Assembly: GCF_008704555.1 (NCBI RefSeq)
Contig: NZ_CP023702.1
Location: 4,650,001 to 4,714,000 of the forward strand
From: Streptomyces nitrosporeus
GTDB lineage: Bacteria > Actinomycetota > Actinomycetes > Streptomycetales > Streptomycetaceae
Reading direction: 5' to 3'
Length of the DNA: 64,000 nucleotides
Shown here: positions 35,991-43,588 of the stretch, one piece after another
Numbering within the stretch: the first letter of the stretch is position 1
Layout: each line of letters begins with the position of its first letter
Notes under the pieces: generated by a model
Databases searched by the model: none
What the model was told of the DNA's origin: nothing
The model's input: the letters and a program-made list of their open reading frames with translations, nothing else
Translations under genes and position numbers: made by a program

Positions 35991-37202
35991 ATGGAGAACG
36001 CCGGGAACACGGACCTCCTCGCCCACGCCCGCAGGCTCCTCGCCGCCCACCCCGTCGTCGACGGCCACAACGACCTGCCCTGGGCGCTGCGCGTGCAGAC
36101 CGGTTACGACCTCGGCGCCCGGGACATCTCCGCCGACCAGACCGGCGTCCTGCACACCGACATCCCCCGCCTGCGGGCGGGGGGCGTCGGGGCGCAGTTC
36201 TGGTCGGTGTACGTCTCCACCGAACTCACCGGTGACGACGCGGTCAGCGCCACACTGGAGCAGATCGACGTGGTCGCCGAGCTCCTCGCCCGCTACCCGG
36301 CGGACCTGGCGCGGGCCCTGACCGCCGACGACATGGAGAAGGCCCGCGCCGAAGGGCGCATCGCCTCCCTGATGGGGGCGGAGGGCGGCCACTCCATCAA
36401 CAACTCCCTGGGCACCCTGCGCGCCCTGTACACCCTCGGCGTCCGCTACATGACGCTGACGCACAACGACAACACCGACTGGGCGGATTCGGCGACCGAC
36501 TCCCCGGCGGTCGGCGGCCTCTCCGAGTTCGGCCGCGAGGTCGTACGCGAGATGAACCGCGTCGGCATGCTGGTCGACCTCTCCCATGTGGCGGCCACCA
36601 CCATGCGGGACGCGCTGGCCACCTCCGTCGCGCCGGTGGTCTTCTCGCACTCCTCGGCCCGCTCGGTCTGCGACCACCCGCGCAACATCCCCGACGACGT
36701 GCTGCGGATGCTCGCCGGGAACGGCGGGGTGGCCATGGCGACCTTCGTCCCGAAGTTCGTCCTCCCGGCCGCCGTCGAATGGACCCTGGCCGCCGACCGC
36801 AACATGCGGGAGCACGGTCTGCACCACCTGGACACCACGCCCGCGGCGATGCGTATCCACGCGGACTTCGAGGCGGCCCATCCGCGTCCGCTCGCCACCG
36901 TCGCGACGATCGCCGACCATCTCGACCACATGCGCGAGGTCGCCGGGATCGACCACATCGGCATCGGCGGCGACTACGACGGCACCGCGTTCCTCCCGGC
37001 GGGCCTGGAGGACGTCTCCGGCTACCCGAACCTGGTCGCGGAGCTGCTCGGACGGGGCTGGTCGGACGCGGACCTGGCCAAGCTGACCTGGCGGAACGCG
37101 GTACGGGTACTGCGGGACGCCGAAGCGGTCTCCCGGGAGCTGAGCGCACTGCGCGGCCCGTCCCACGCGACGATCGAGGAGCTGGACGGGCCCGCGGCCT
37201 GA
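35991..37202 (+). CDS. membrane dipeptidase (peptidase family M19)
   Basis: 403 aa. Zinc ligands His26 and Asp28 in VVDGHNDLPWALR, then the bridging Glu region LMGAEGGHS, VDLSHVA, FSHSSARSVCDHPRNI and GIGGDYDG. The family hydrolyses dipeptides with broad, including D-amino-acid, specificity. No signal peptide is obvious, so it is probably cytoplasmic. Starts 7 nt after purE, so likely co-transcribed. Confidence 0.93.
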   Translation: MENAGNTDLLAHARRLLAAHPVVDGHNDLPWALRVQTGYDLGARDISADQTGVLHTDIPRLRAGGVGAQFWSVYVSTELTGDDAVSATLEQIDVVAELLARYPADLARALTADDMEKARAEGRIASLMGAEGGHSINNSLGTLRALYTLGVRYMTLTHNDNTDWADSATDSPAVGGLSEFGREVVREMNRVGMLVDLSHVAATTMRDALATSVAPVVFSHSSARSVCDHPRNIPDDVLRMLAGNGGVAMATFVPKFVLPAAVEWTLAADRNMREHGLHHLDTTPAAMRIHADFEAAHPRPLATVATIADHLDHMREVAGIDHIGIGGDYDGTAFLPAGLEDVSGYPNLVAELLGRGWSDADLAKLTWRNAVRVLRDAEAVSRELSALRGPSHATIEELDGPAA

Positions 37203-37257
37203 CGGTCTCCGCTCCGTCGCGGGCGGGCCCGTGGGCCCTCGCCGCCGTGAGGGGGCG

Positions 37258-37295
37258 GGGGCCCGGCGGCCGTGCCGGCTCCGCCGCCCGGCCCC
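37258..37295. terminator. GC-rich hairpin between convergent genes
   Basis: An imperfect stem GGGGCCCGGCGG (37257-37269) pairs with CCGCCGCCCGGCCCC (37281-37295) between the stops at 37202 and 37326. Confidence 0.5.
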
Positions 37296-37325
37296 CTCGC
37301 CCCGTCGCGCGTGTGCGGCGGGGCG

Positions 37326-38669
37326 TCAGGCCTTCGGGCGGCCCATCGCCCGGTACGTCCAGCCGGCCGTGCGCCAGACCACGGGGTCCAGGGCGTTGCG
37401 CCCGTCCAGGATGATCCGCTGCCCCACGACCTCGCCGAGCGACGCCGCGTCCAGCTCACGGAACTCGCGCCACTCCGTGAGGTGGAGCACCACGTCCGCA
37501 CCGCGCACCGCGTCCAGCGCCGTGTCCGCGTAACCGAGCGTCGGGAAGAGGCGGCGGGCGTTGGTCATGCCCTTGGGGTCGAAGACGGTGACCTGGCCGC
37601 CCTGGAGGTGGATCTGCCCCGCCACGTTCAGGGCCGGCGAGTCACGTACGTCGTCCGAGTCCGGCTTGAACGTCGCGCCGAGCACCGCCACCCGCTTGCC
37701 CAGGAAGGCACCGCCGCCGACGGCCTCACGGGCCAGCTCCACCATGTGCCCGCGGCGCCGCATGTTGATCGAGTCGACCTCCCGCAGGAAGGTCAGCGCC
37801 TGGTCGGCGCCGAGCTCGCCGGCCCGCGCCATGAACGCCCGGATGTCCTTCGGCAGGCAGCCGCCGCCGAAACCGACACCGGCCCGCAGGAACTTCTTGC
37901 CGATCCGCTCGTCGTGGCCCAGCGCCTCCGCCAGCTTCACCACGTCACCGTCGGCCGCCTCGCAGACCTCCGCCATGGCGTTGATGAAGGAGATCTTCGT
38001 CGCCAGGAAGGAGTTGGCGGAGGTCTTCACCAGCTCGGCCGTCGGGAAGTCCGTCACCACGAACGGCGACCCCTCGCCGACCGGACCCGCGTACACCTCG
38101 CGCAGCAGTTTCTCGGCCCGCTCGCTGCGCACCCCCACCACGAGCCGGTCGGGGTGCAGGGTGTCGTCCACCGCGAAGCCCTCACGCAGGAACTCGGGGT
38201 TCCAGGCCAGCTCCGCGGCGGCGCCCACCGGGGCCAGTTCGGCCAGCCGGTCCGCCAGCCGGGCGGCGGAGCCCACCGGGACGGTGGACTTGCCGACCAC
38301 CAGGGTGGGGCGCTTCAGCTGAGGGGCCAGCGACTCGAAGGCGCTGTCCACATAGCTCATGTCACAGGCGTACTCGTTGTGCTTCTGCGGGGTGTTCACG
38401 CAGACGAAGTGGACGTCGCCGAACTCGCCGACCTCCTCCCAGGAGGTCGTGAAGCGCAGCCGGCCCGTGGAGCCCTCGATGCCCGCGACGTGCTTGCGCA
38501 GCAACTCCTCCAGCCCCGGCTCGTACATCGGCACCTTGCCCGCCGAGAGCATCGCGATCTTCTCCGGCACGACGTCGAGCCCCAGGACCTCGAACCCCAG
38601 CTCCGCCATGGCCGCGGCGTGGGTGGCCCCGAGGTAGCCGGTGCCGATCACAGTGATCCTGAGGGCCAT
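37326..38669 (-). CDS. UDP-glucose/GDP-mannose dehydrogenase family protein
   Basis: 447 aa. N-terminal Rossmann motif VIGTGYLGATHAAAMAELG; UDP-binding C-terminal domain. Catalytic Cys271 in GVGFGGGCLPKD and Lys in VKTSANSFLATKISF. Oxidises a nucleotide sugar twice to its uronic acid, most often UDP-glucose to UDP-glucuronate, a precursor for cell-envelope or secondary-metabolite glycans. No glycan genes are adjacent. Confidence 0.93.
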   Translation of the reverse strand: MALRITVIGTGYLGATHAAAMAELGFEVLGLDVVPEKIAMLSAGKVPMYEPGLEELLRKHVAGIEGSTGRLRFTTSWEEVGEFGDVHFVCVNTPQKHNEYACDMSYVDSAFESLAPQLKRPTLVVGKSTVPVGSAARLADRLAELAPVGAAAELAWNPEFLREGFAVDDTLHPDRLVVGVRSERAEKLLREVYAGPVGEGSPFVVTDFPTAELVKTSANSFLATKISFINAMAEVCEAADGDVVKLAEALGHDERIGKKFLRAGVGFGGGCLPKDIRAFMARAGELGADQALTFLREVDSINMRRRGHMVELAREAVGGGAFLGKRVAVLGATFKPDSDDVRDSPALNVAGQIHLQGGQVTVFDPKGMTNARRLFPTLGYADTALDAVRGADVVLHLTEWREFRELDAASLGEVVGQRIILDGRNALDPVVWRTAGWTYRAMGRPKA

Positions 38670-38882
38670 GAGTGCTCCTGAACGATGCGGACGGTGGTGC
38701 GGAGCCGAGCATATCCGGGGGGCCGGAGGCGGCCGTTTCCGCGTCTGCGGGCCGTCGGCGCGGTCCCGCGGCGCCGTCGGCGCGGCCTCGCCGGGCGTAC
38801 GGAATCAGCCGTTCCGTGTCTGTCGGCAAGCTCACGCGCCCTGCCTGTATGCCCCCGCGAGGACGGGCACCTAAAATTGGGT

Positions 38883-38902
38883 TACTTAACAGTAGTTAGC
38901 AT
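38883..38902 (+). promoter_or_regulatory. candidate operator/promoter of the acyl-CoA dehydrogenase gene
   Basis: TACTTAACAGTA (38883-38894) is a dyad (TACT-N4-AGTA). It is followed by a possible -10 box TAGCAT (38897-38902), 9 nt before the GTG start. The AT-rich patch stands out from the surroundings. Confidence 0.4.
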
Positions 38903-38911
38903 CGTTGGGGA

Positions 38912-40078
38912 GTGAACGTCTTGGCGGGTTCGACCGATTTCGACCTGTACCGTCCGGCCGAGGAGCACGACATGCTCCGCGAGACGATCCGTTCGCTCGC
39001 CGAGGCGAAGATCGCGCCGTTCGCCGCGGCGGTGGACGAGGAGGGGCGCTTCCCGCAGGAAGCCCTGGACGCCCTGGTCGCCTCGGACCTCCACGCGGTC
39101 CACGTCCCGGAGGAGTACGGCGGCGCGGGCGCCGACGCGCTCGCCACCGTCATCGTGATCGAGGAAGTGGCCCGCGCCTGTGCCTCCTCCTCCCTCATCC
39201 CGGCCGTGAACAAGCTGGGCTCGCTCCCGGTGATCCTCTCCGGCTCCGAGGCGCTCAAGAAGAAGTACCTGGGCCCGCTCGCCAAGGGCGAGGCGATGTT
39301 CTCGTACGCCCTCTCCGAGCCGGACGCCGGATCCGACGCGGCCGGCATGAAGACCCGGGCCGTGCGCGACGGCGACTTCTGGGTGCTCAACGGTGTGAAG
39401 CGCTGGATCACCAACGCCGGTGTCTCCGAGTACTACACGGTGATGGCCGTCACCGACCCCGAGAAGCGCTCCAAGGGCATCTCGGCGTTCGTCGTCGAGA
39501 AGTCGGACGAGGGCGTCTCCTTCGGGGCCCCGGAGAAGAAGCTGGGCATCAAGGGCTCCCCGACCCGCGAGGTCTACCTCGACAACGTCCGCATCCCCGC
39601 CGACCGCATGATCGGCGAGGAGGGCACCGGCTTCGCCACGGCGATGAAGACCCTGGACCACACCCGCATCACCATCGCGGCCCAGGCCCTCGGCATCGCC
39701 CAGGGCGCCCTCGACTACGCCAAGGGCTACGTCCAGGAGCGCAAGCAGTTCGGCAAGCCGATCGCCGACTTCCAGGGCATCCAGTTCATGCTCGCCGACA
39801 TGGCGATGAAGCTGGAGGCCGCCCGCCAGCTCACCTACTCGGCCGCCGCCAAGTCCGAGCGCGTCGACGGCGACCTCACCTTCTTCGGCGCCGCCGCCAA
39901 GTGCTTCGCCTCCGACGTCGCCATGGAGGTCACCACGGACGCCGTCCAGCTGCTCGGCGGATACGGCTACACCCGTGACTACCCGGTCGAGCGCATGATG
40001 CGCGACGCCAAGATCACCCAGATCTACGAGGGCACGAACCAGGTCCAGCGGATCGTCATGGCCCGCAACCTGCCGTAG
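38912..40078 (+). CDS. acyl-CoA dehydrogenase
   Basis: 388 aa. FAD-dependent alpha,beta-dehydrogenation of acyl-CoA, passing electrons to ETF. Family blocks: FSYALSEPDAGSDAAGMKTRA, WITNAGVSEYYTVMAV, RKQFGKPIADFQGIQFMLADM, QLLGGYGYTRDYPVERMMRDAKI and QIYEGTNQVQRIVM with catalytic Glu373. GTG at 38912 has GGGGA almost abutting it. The last ~60 bp of this gene and its terminator are duplicated at 43264 and 45988 (see findings). Confidence 0.95.
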   Translation: MNVLAGSTDFDLYRPAEEHDMLRETIRSLAEAKIAPFAAAVDEEGRFPQEALDALVASDLHAVHVPEEYGGAGADALATVIVIEEVARACASSSLIPAVNKLGSLPVILSGSEALKKKYLGPLAKGEAMFSYALSEPDAGSDAAGMKTRAVRDGDFWVLNGVKRWITNAGVSEYYTVMAVTDPEKRSKGISAFVVEKSDEGVSFGAPEKKLGIKGSPTREVYLDNVRIPADRMIGEEGTGFATAMKTLDHTRITIAAQALGIAQGALDYAKGYVQERKQFGKPIADFQGIQFMLADMAMKLEAARQLTYSAAAKSERVDGDLTFFGAAAKCFASDVAMEVTTDAVQLLGGYGYTRDYPVERMMRDAKITQIYEGTNQVQRIVMARNLP

Positions 40079-40142
40079 GCGGCGGGACCGCCCGGCTCCA
40101 CGGCCGGCGGGGCGCCCCGGGAGGAGCGCGCCCCGCCGGCCG
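40018..40142 (+). repeat. ACAD 3'-end repeat, copy 1 (resident, intact)
   Basis: Contains the last 20 codons of the ACAD gene from CCCAGATC and its terminator. Direct-repeat partner of 43264-43386 and 45988-46114; together they flank the accessory island. Confidence 0.85.
40101..40142 (+). terminator. terminator after the acyl-CoA dehydrogenase gene
   Basis: A 15-bp stem CGGCCGGCGGGGCGC (40101-40115) with its complement at 40128-40142, 22 nt past the stop. Confidence 0.85.
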
Positions 40143-40168
40143 CTGTTCCGGCTCGCTGCCGGGGGCGG

Positions 40169-40600
40169 TCAGGCGGTGTAGAGCGTGGGGCGTTCTGCCG
40201 TGTGGTCCGGGGTGAGGCCTTCCACGGTGAGGTTGCCTGTCCGGAGCTGATCACGGTTGGCGTAGGTGGTTTCGAAGCTGACGCGCTTCCCGCCGGGCTC
40301 CAGCTTCCAGCCCCGGTCGGGGAAGTGTGCGATGCGGTCGCTGCCGCAGACGAACGCCCGGGTGGCCTGGGTGAGTATCCACTGGGCGAGTTCGGTGTCC
40401 TTGGCCGTGGGCCTGCCGCAGGAACGGGCCATCTGCCACAGCCGTGGCCACTCGACACCAGGGGTCAGGGGGCCGATCACGGCCACGTCCCCGATCCGCC
40501 GTTCGTCCAGGTGGTGTGTGGCGTAGCCGAAGACCGTGCCGAACATCGCGAACACCGTGACCCGGCCCCGCCCGGTCAGGCCCTCGTCATCGCTGCTCAT
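40169..40600 (-). CDS. hypothetical protein (143 aa), last gene of the XRE/DUF6879 operon
   Basis: No domain recognised. Features are an N-terminal VTVFAMFGTVFGYATHHLDERRIGDVAVIGPLTP, a WILTQATRAFVCGSDRIAHFP centre with one Cys, and a beta-rich C-terminus (KRVSFETTYANRDQLRTGNLTVEGL). Soluble, no signal peptide. Lies immediately inside the left island border and is transcribed toward the ACAD gene. Confidence 0.7.
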   Translation of the reverse strand: MSSDDEGLTGRGRVTVFAMFGTVFGYATHHLDERRIGDVAVIGPLTPGVEWPRLWQMARSCGRPTAKDTELAQWILTQATRAFVCGSDRIAHFPDRGWKLEPGGKRVSFETTYANRDQLRTGNLTVEGLTPDHTAERPTLYTA

Positions 40601-40675
40601 CTCTGGAACCCTTGCCTGGGGCGGTCCGGGCGCCTTGGCCGCGCCCGGACCGCTTCCGATCGGTGGGGACGGGGA

Positions 40676-41116
40676 TCAGCAGCCGTCGCCGTCACCGCAG
40701 CACGCGGGCGGATTGCAGTCCGCTGCCGCGCCCCATAGCCGGTCGTCCACGTGGAACCCGGCGGCCCTGACGCGGTCCACCACGGAACCGATCAGCGGGC
40801 GGGTGCGGACGGCGGCCTTGGGCTCGTGTCCGAGGAAGAACCCGAACTGCTCCTCGCACCACATGGCGTATGCCTGGGTGTGGAGCACGAACGAGTGCCA
40901 TCCGGGGTCCACGGTGTCGGACGGGGTCATGTCGAACGCGCGGCTGTCGCCCATGACCTTGAGGAAGGCCAGGGCCTGGTCCACGATCCTGCGGGCGGTG
41001 GACAGCTCGTGTCCGTACTCCTGCGCGCAGAACTCCGACACCTTCTCGAACAGCTCAGGACTGACGAGGTCCCGCCCGCGCCGTAGGGCAACAGGCGTTT
41101 CCAGCATGGTCGTCAC
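40676..41116 (-). CDS. conserved protein with Cys-rich C-terminal tail
   Basis: 146 aa from GTG 41116 (AAGGGAA 8 nt upstream; ATG 41107 is an alternative). The body, GRDLVSPELFEKVSEFCAQE...TARRIVDQALAFLKVMGD...VDPGWHSFVLHTQAYAMWCEEQFGFFLGH, matches a family I recall in Streptomyces, usually beside XRE genes. The tail DCNPPACCGDGDGC has four Cys within 14 residues. It could bind metal or be processed; no modification enzyme is present. Function unknown. Confidence 0.75.
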   Translation of the reverse strand: MTTMLETPVALRRGRDLVSPELFEKVSEFCAQEYGHELSTARRIVDQALAFLKVMGDSRAFDMTPSDTVDPGWHSFVLHTQAYAMWCEEQFGFFLGHEPKAAVRTRPLIGSVVDRVRAAGFHVDDRLWGAAADCNPPACCGDGDGC

Positions 41117-41153
41117 AGTGAAATTCCCTTTTCTCTCGACGGTTGGGGACCGG

Positions 41154-41315
41154 TTACGCGGCAGGCGGCGATGGGATCCTCTCCGCTGCACCCAGTAGCT
41201 GGCCCAGCCGCACGCACTCGGGGCAATCGGCCACCGGCCGGGGCGAGGGGCTTTCCTTCCGCGTAGGCAGCGTCGCCGTTGGTGCGTGCCACCGCTTCGG
41301 TTCCGTCTTCGTCAC
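41154..41315 (-). CDS. small CxxC protein (53 aa)
   Basis: GTG at 41315 with GGGGAG 7 nt upstream. Contains one CPEC motif (DCPECVRLGQLL), resembling half of a zinc ribbon. Sits between the Cys-tail gene and the XRE gene in the same orientation. Small Cys-containing proteins in this position recur in streptomycete XRE clusters; role unknown. Confidence 0.6.
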   Translation of the reverse strand: MTKTEPKRWHAPTATLPTRKESPSPRPVADCPECVRLGQLLGAAERIPSPPAA

Positions 41316-41386
41316 GCCCTGCTCCCCGATCGCTTCCGAGGCCGATGGAACGACCCTAGAAAGCGGGGAACGGAGCGGGCCACGAT

Positions 41387-41403
41387 CTTGCACCAGCTTG
41401 CAC
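41387..41403. promoter_or_regulatory. direct CTTGCAC repeat, candidate XRE operator
   Basis: CTTGCAC occurs at 41387-41393 and 41397-41403, a 10-bp (one helical turn) phase, between the XRE stop and the 53-aa gene. A TAGGGT -10-like box lies at 41353-41358 on the minus strand. CTTGCAT recurs at 43078-43084, upstream of the operon's first gene. Confidence 0.4.
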
Positions 41404-41408
41404 GCGAA

Positions 41409-42257
41409 CTAGTCGAGGGATGTGATCGCGTCCGAGATCAGAGCTCGGGCGGGGGCACCGTAGACGGCAAGCTTGGACAGCCCCGAGAACGCCTTGGCAT
41501 ACGTGGCGACTTCGCTGGGCGCTGTGACGTTCACTGCGGCCGTGAGCAGTTCCACGCTCGCTTGGCGGCCGTCGAAGAGATAGAAGGCTTCAAGGGGCCA
41601 GACGAGCCGCTGGGCCGTGAATGGGATTACCCCGAGGCTCACGTTCGGAAGCGCCATGACAGCCAACAGGTAGCCGAGCTGTCCAGCCATGACCGCTGCG
41701 TCGCCAATGCGGTAGCGGAGCACCGTTTCTTCCAGTAGCAGAGCGAAACGGTGGTTACCGTCCTGGAGCACGCGTGAGCGTTCGATGCGGGATGCTGCCG
41801 CCGTCTGCGAGTCGTCAGGAGTGCCTTGGAAGGCGGCGATGGTCGATAGCAGAGCTGCCGCGTACGCCTCGGTCTGGAGCATGCCCGGTACCACGTTCGA
41901 GCAGTACACACGGAAATGGCGGGTCTGCTCGTAAAGGGGGACAACCTCCTCCTGTGCCCGGCGCATGCCGTGCCGGTGCAGCTTCTGCCAGTGGACGTAC
42001 ATCTGGTCGGCTTGCCGGTTCGCCGCGATCAGGTCGTCTGTCTGGTCCTCCGCTCCGCACGCTTTGCACCAGGCACGGATGTCGGCGGCTGACGCAGGGG
42101 TCTTGGCCCGCTCGATGCGGGATGACTTCGCGGGGCTCCAGCCACACCGAAGAGCCAGCTCATGCCCGGTCAGCTCCGCGTCTTTACGTAGGCCCCCGAG
42201 GCGGGTGGCGATGGCTTCACGGGCGGCCTGGGCGCTGGACGAGGGGGACGCGGACAT
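41409..42257 (-). CDS. XRE-family regulator with DUF5753
   Basis: 282 aa. HTH at ~15-60 (LGGLRKDAELTGHELALRCGWSPAKSSRIERAKTPAS). DUF5753 follows (VPLYEQTRHFRVYCSNVVPGMLQTEAYAAALL, HRFALLLEETVLRYRIGDAAVMAGQLGYLL, NVSLGVIPFTAQR). Likely autoregulates the island operon. The DUF5753 is diverged from those of modules A and B, so it is not a recent duplicate of them. Confidence 0.9.
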   Translation of the reverse strand: MSASPSSSAQAAREAIATRLGGLRKDAELTGHELALRCGWSPAKSSRIERAKTPASAADIRAWCKACGAEDQTDDLIAANRQADQMYVHWQKLHRHGMRRAQEEVVPLYEQTRHFRVYCSNVVPGMLQTEAYAAALLSTIAAFQGTPDDSQTAAASRIERSRVLQDGNHRFALLLEETVLRYRIGDAAVMAGQLGYLLAVMALPNVSLGVIPFTAQRLVWPLEAFYLFDGRQASVELLTAAVNVTAPSEVATYAKAFSGLSKLAVYGAPARALISDAITSLD

Positions 42258-42283
42258 GAGTGGACTCTTCGATTTCCTTCAGG

Positions 42284-42814
42284 TCAGACCGTGTACTTCT
42301 CATGCGGGATGCCGCGTTCCCAGACCGCTTCGAACGCAGCCGAGGCCAGTCCTGCCACGGCGGGCTCGGAACGAACCTCCCAGCCGGGCTCGGACCAGTT
42401 CCCATCCCCGGAGAAATGGTTGAAGAGCACGATCTCTCCGTCGAACACCCAGCAGTCGTTTCCGGGAAGCGCGATGTCCGAAGCCTGTCGCCTGGGGAGC
42501 CAGCGGACCTGCTCCCCGGCGTGAAGGTTGACCACGGTGCCGGCGTGCTCGTACCGGATGTAATCCGTTACCGGTTCCGATACGACGCGAGCACGACGGA
42601 CCGTCACGCCTCGGGCCACGGAGTTGCGCATCAGATCAACCCACGGCGTCCAGTAGACGGACGCCGGGTCGATGTCACGCCGTCCCGTACGTTTCCAGAC
42701 CTCGAAATCCTCGGCCTCATCCCCGACGTCGTACGAGTCGCGCAGTTCCAGGTGCACAGCCGAGTGTTTGGCTGCGGCCAGCAGCTCGTTAAAGCCCGGA
42801 CCGTTCTGCGACAT
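42284..42814 (-). CDS. DUF6879-family protein
   Basis: 176 aa. Typical features of this streptomycete family: AKHSAVHLELRDSY, EDFEVWKRTG, WTPWVDLMRNSVARGVTVRRARVVSEPVTDYIRYEH, and a C-terminal WVFDGEIVLFNHFSGDGNW. Function unknown; nearly always paired with XRE/DUF5753 regulators. Start ATG 42814 lies inside the upstream gene (26-nt overlap), indicating coupled translation. Confidence 0.85.
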   Translation of the reverse strand: MSQNGPGFNELLAAAKHSAVHLELRDSYDVGDEAEDFEVWKRTGRRDIDPASVYWTPWVDLMRNSVARGVTVRRARVVSEPVTDYIRYEHAGTVVNLHAGEQVRWLPRRQASDIALPGNDCWVFDGEIVLFNHFSGDGNWSEPGWEVRSEPAVAGLASAAFEAVWERGIPHEKYTV

Positions 42815-43046
42815 CGCACGCCTTCCTGAGCATCGGCACCATACGGACCGGAATCCGAACCACGGCTTCGTGCAGAGGGATGCCCGGAGCGTGCCCGGGG
42901 ATCTCGAACGCCGCGCACTCCGCTTCCAGTTCCTCGTCCGGCTTCCAGCCCTGGAACACCAGCTCTCCCTTTCCCGCGTCCACCCATACGGTGGGGGAGC
43001 CCTGCTGCCCGGTGTCTGGATCAATCCCGATGAACCGTAGTGCCAT
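42789..43046 (-). CDS. hypothetical protein (85 aa), first gene of the XRE/DUF6879 operon
   Basis: From ATG 43046 (MALRFIGIDPDTG). Small beta-rich soluble protein with the segment SPTVWVDAGKGELVFQGW and a C-terminal helix. Overlaps the DUF6879 gene by 26 nt, a usual pairing in Streptomyces. Function unknown. Confidence 0.75.
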   Translation of the reverse strand: MALRFIGIDPDTGQQGSPTVWVDAGKGELVFQGWKPDEELEAECAAFEIPGHAPGIPLHEAVVRIPVRMVPMLRKACDVAERSGL

Positions 43047-43263
43047 GACTGCCTCCGGTGTCGAGTGGCTTACGCCAACTTGCATGAGTGTCATTCCTGC
43101 CTCGCTGAGGCGTCAAGAGGGCGGCCAGAGCACCATGGGAGGTTCGGAAGGCGCTGTGGCGCCCTGGCCAGGTAAGACAGACACGCGATCATGGGTGGAT
43201 GCCAGGGAGTTCTCCTGCATAAGGGATGTCCGTGCAGGTCAGCGTGAGGCGCACTGCGAAGCC

Positions 43264-43386
43264 CCCAGATCTACGAAGGCGCGAGCCAGGTTCAGCGGAT
43301 CATGCTGGTTCGTGCCCTGCCGTAGCGGGCGGGTCCGGTCAGCTCCGCGACCGGCGGGGCGCCCCTCGGGCGGCGCCCCGCCGACG
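43264..43386 (+). repeat. ACAD 3'-end repeat, copy 2 (diverged), with terminator
   Basis: Encodes QIYEGASQVQRIMLVRALP and a stop, matching the end of the ACAD protein in 14 of 19 residues; no upstream ACAD sequence precedes it. The terminator stem is retained (43352-43362 with 43373-43383). It sits in the 542-bp gap 43047-43588, in which I see no other gene. Confidence 0.8.
43352..43383 (+). terminator. hairpin in ACAD repeat copy 2
   Basis: An 11-bp perfect stem CGGCGGGGCGC with its complement, 10-nt loop. Corresponds to the ACAD terminator at 40101-40142. Confidence 0.75.
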
Positions 43387-43553
43387 CGTTACGAGCGAAT
43401 GCCGGTCGGGGGGCGGCCGCCCGGCCCGCACTGCTGATGCCGCTGACGAACGCATGGTTGGCAATGTCGTGTTGCTGGACTCCTAGGAGTTGTCGTCAAA
43501 GGCCAAGCCCATGTCGTGAGGGGGCGAGGGAGGATCGATCGGGCGGTGCCTCG

Positions 43554-43581
43554 GTGACATGCCGGGGGGTGCTTCTACGCT
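43554..43581 (+). promoter_or_regulatory. predicted leaderless promoter of the TPR-like gene
   Basis: GTGACA (43554-43559), 16-bp spacer, TACGCT (43576-43581), then 7 nt to ATG 43589. Transcription would begin at the start codon; no Shine-Dalgarno is visible. Confidence 0.5.
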
Positions 43582-43588
43582 TCCGACC

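Noticed and set aside
37326..40078. Secondary-metabolite biosynthetic cluster
   Set aside because: A sugar dehydrogenase and an acyl-CoA dehydrogenase occur side by side, but in opposite orientation and without PKS, NRPS, glycosyltransferase or tailoring genes; they belong to the conserved core order.
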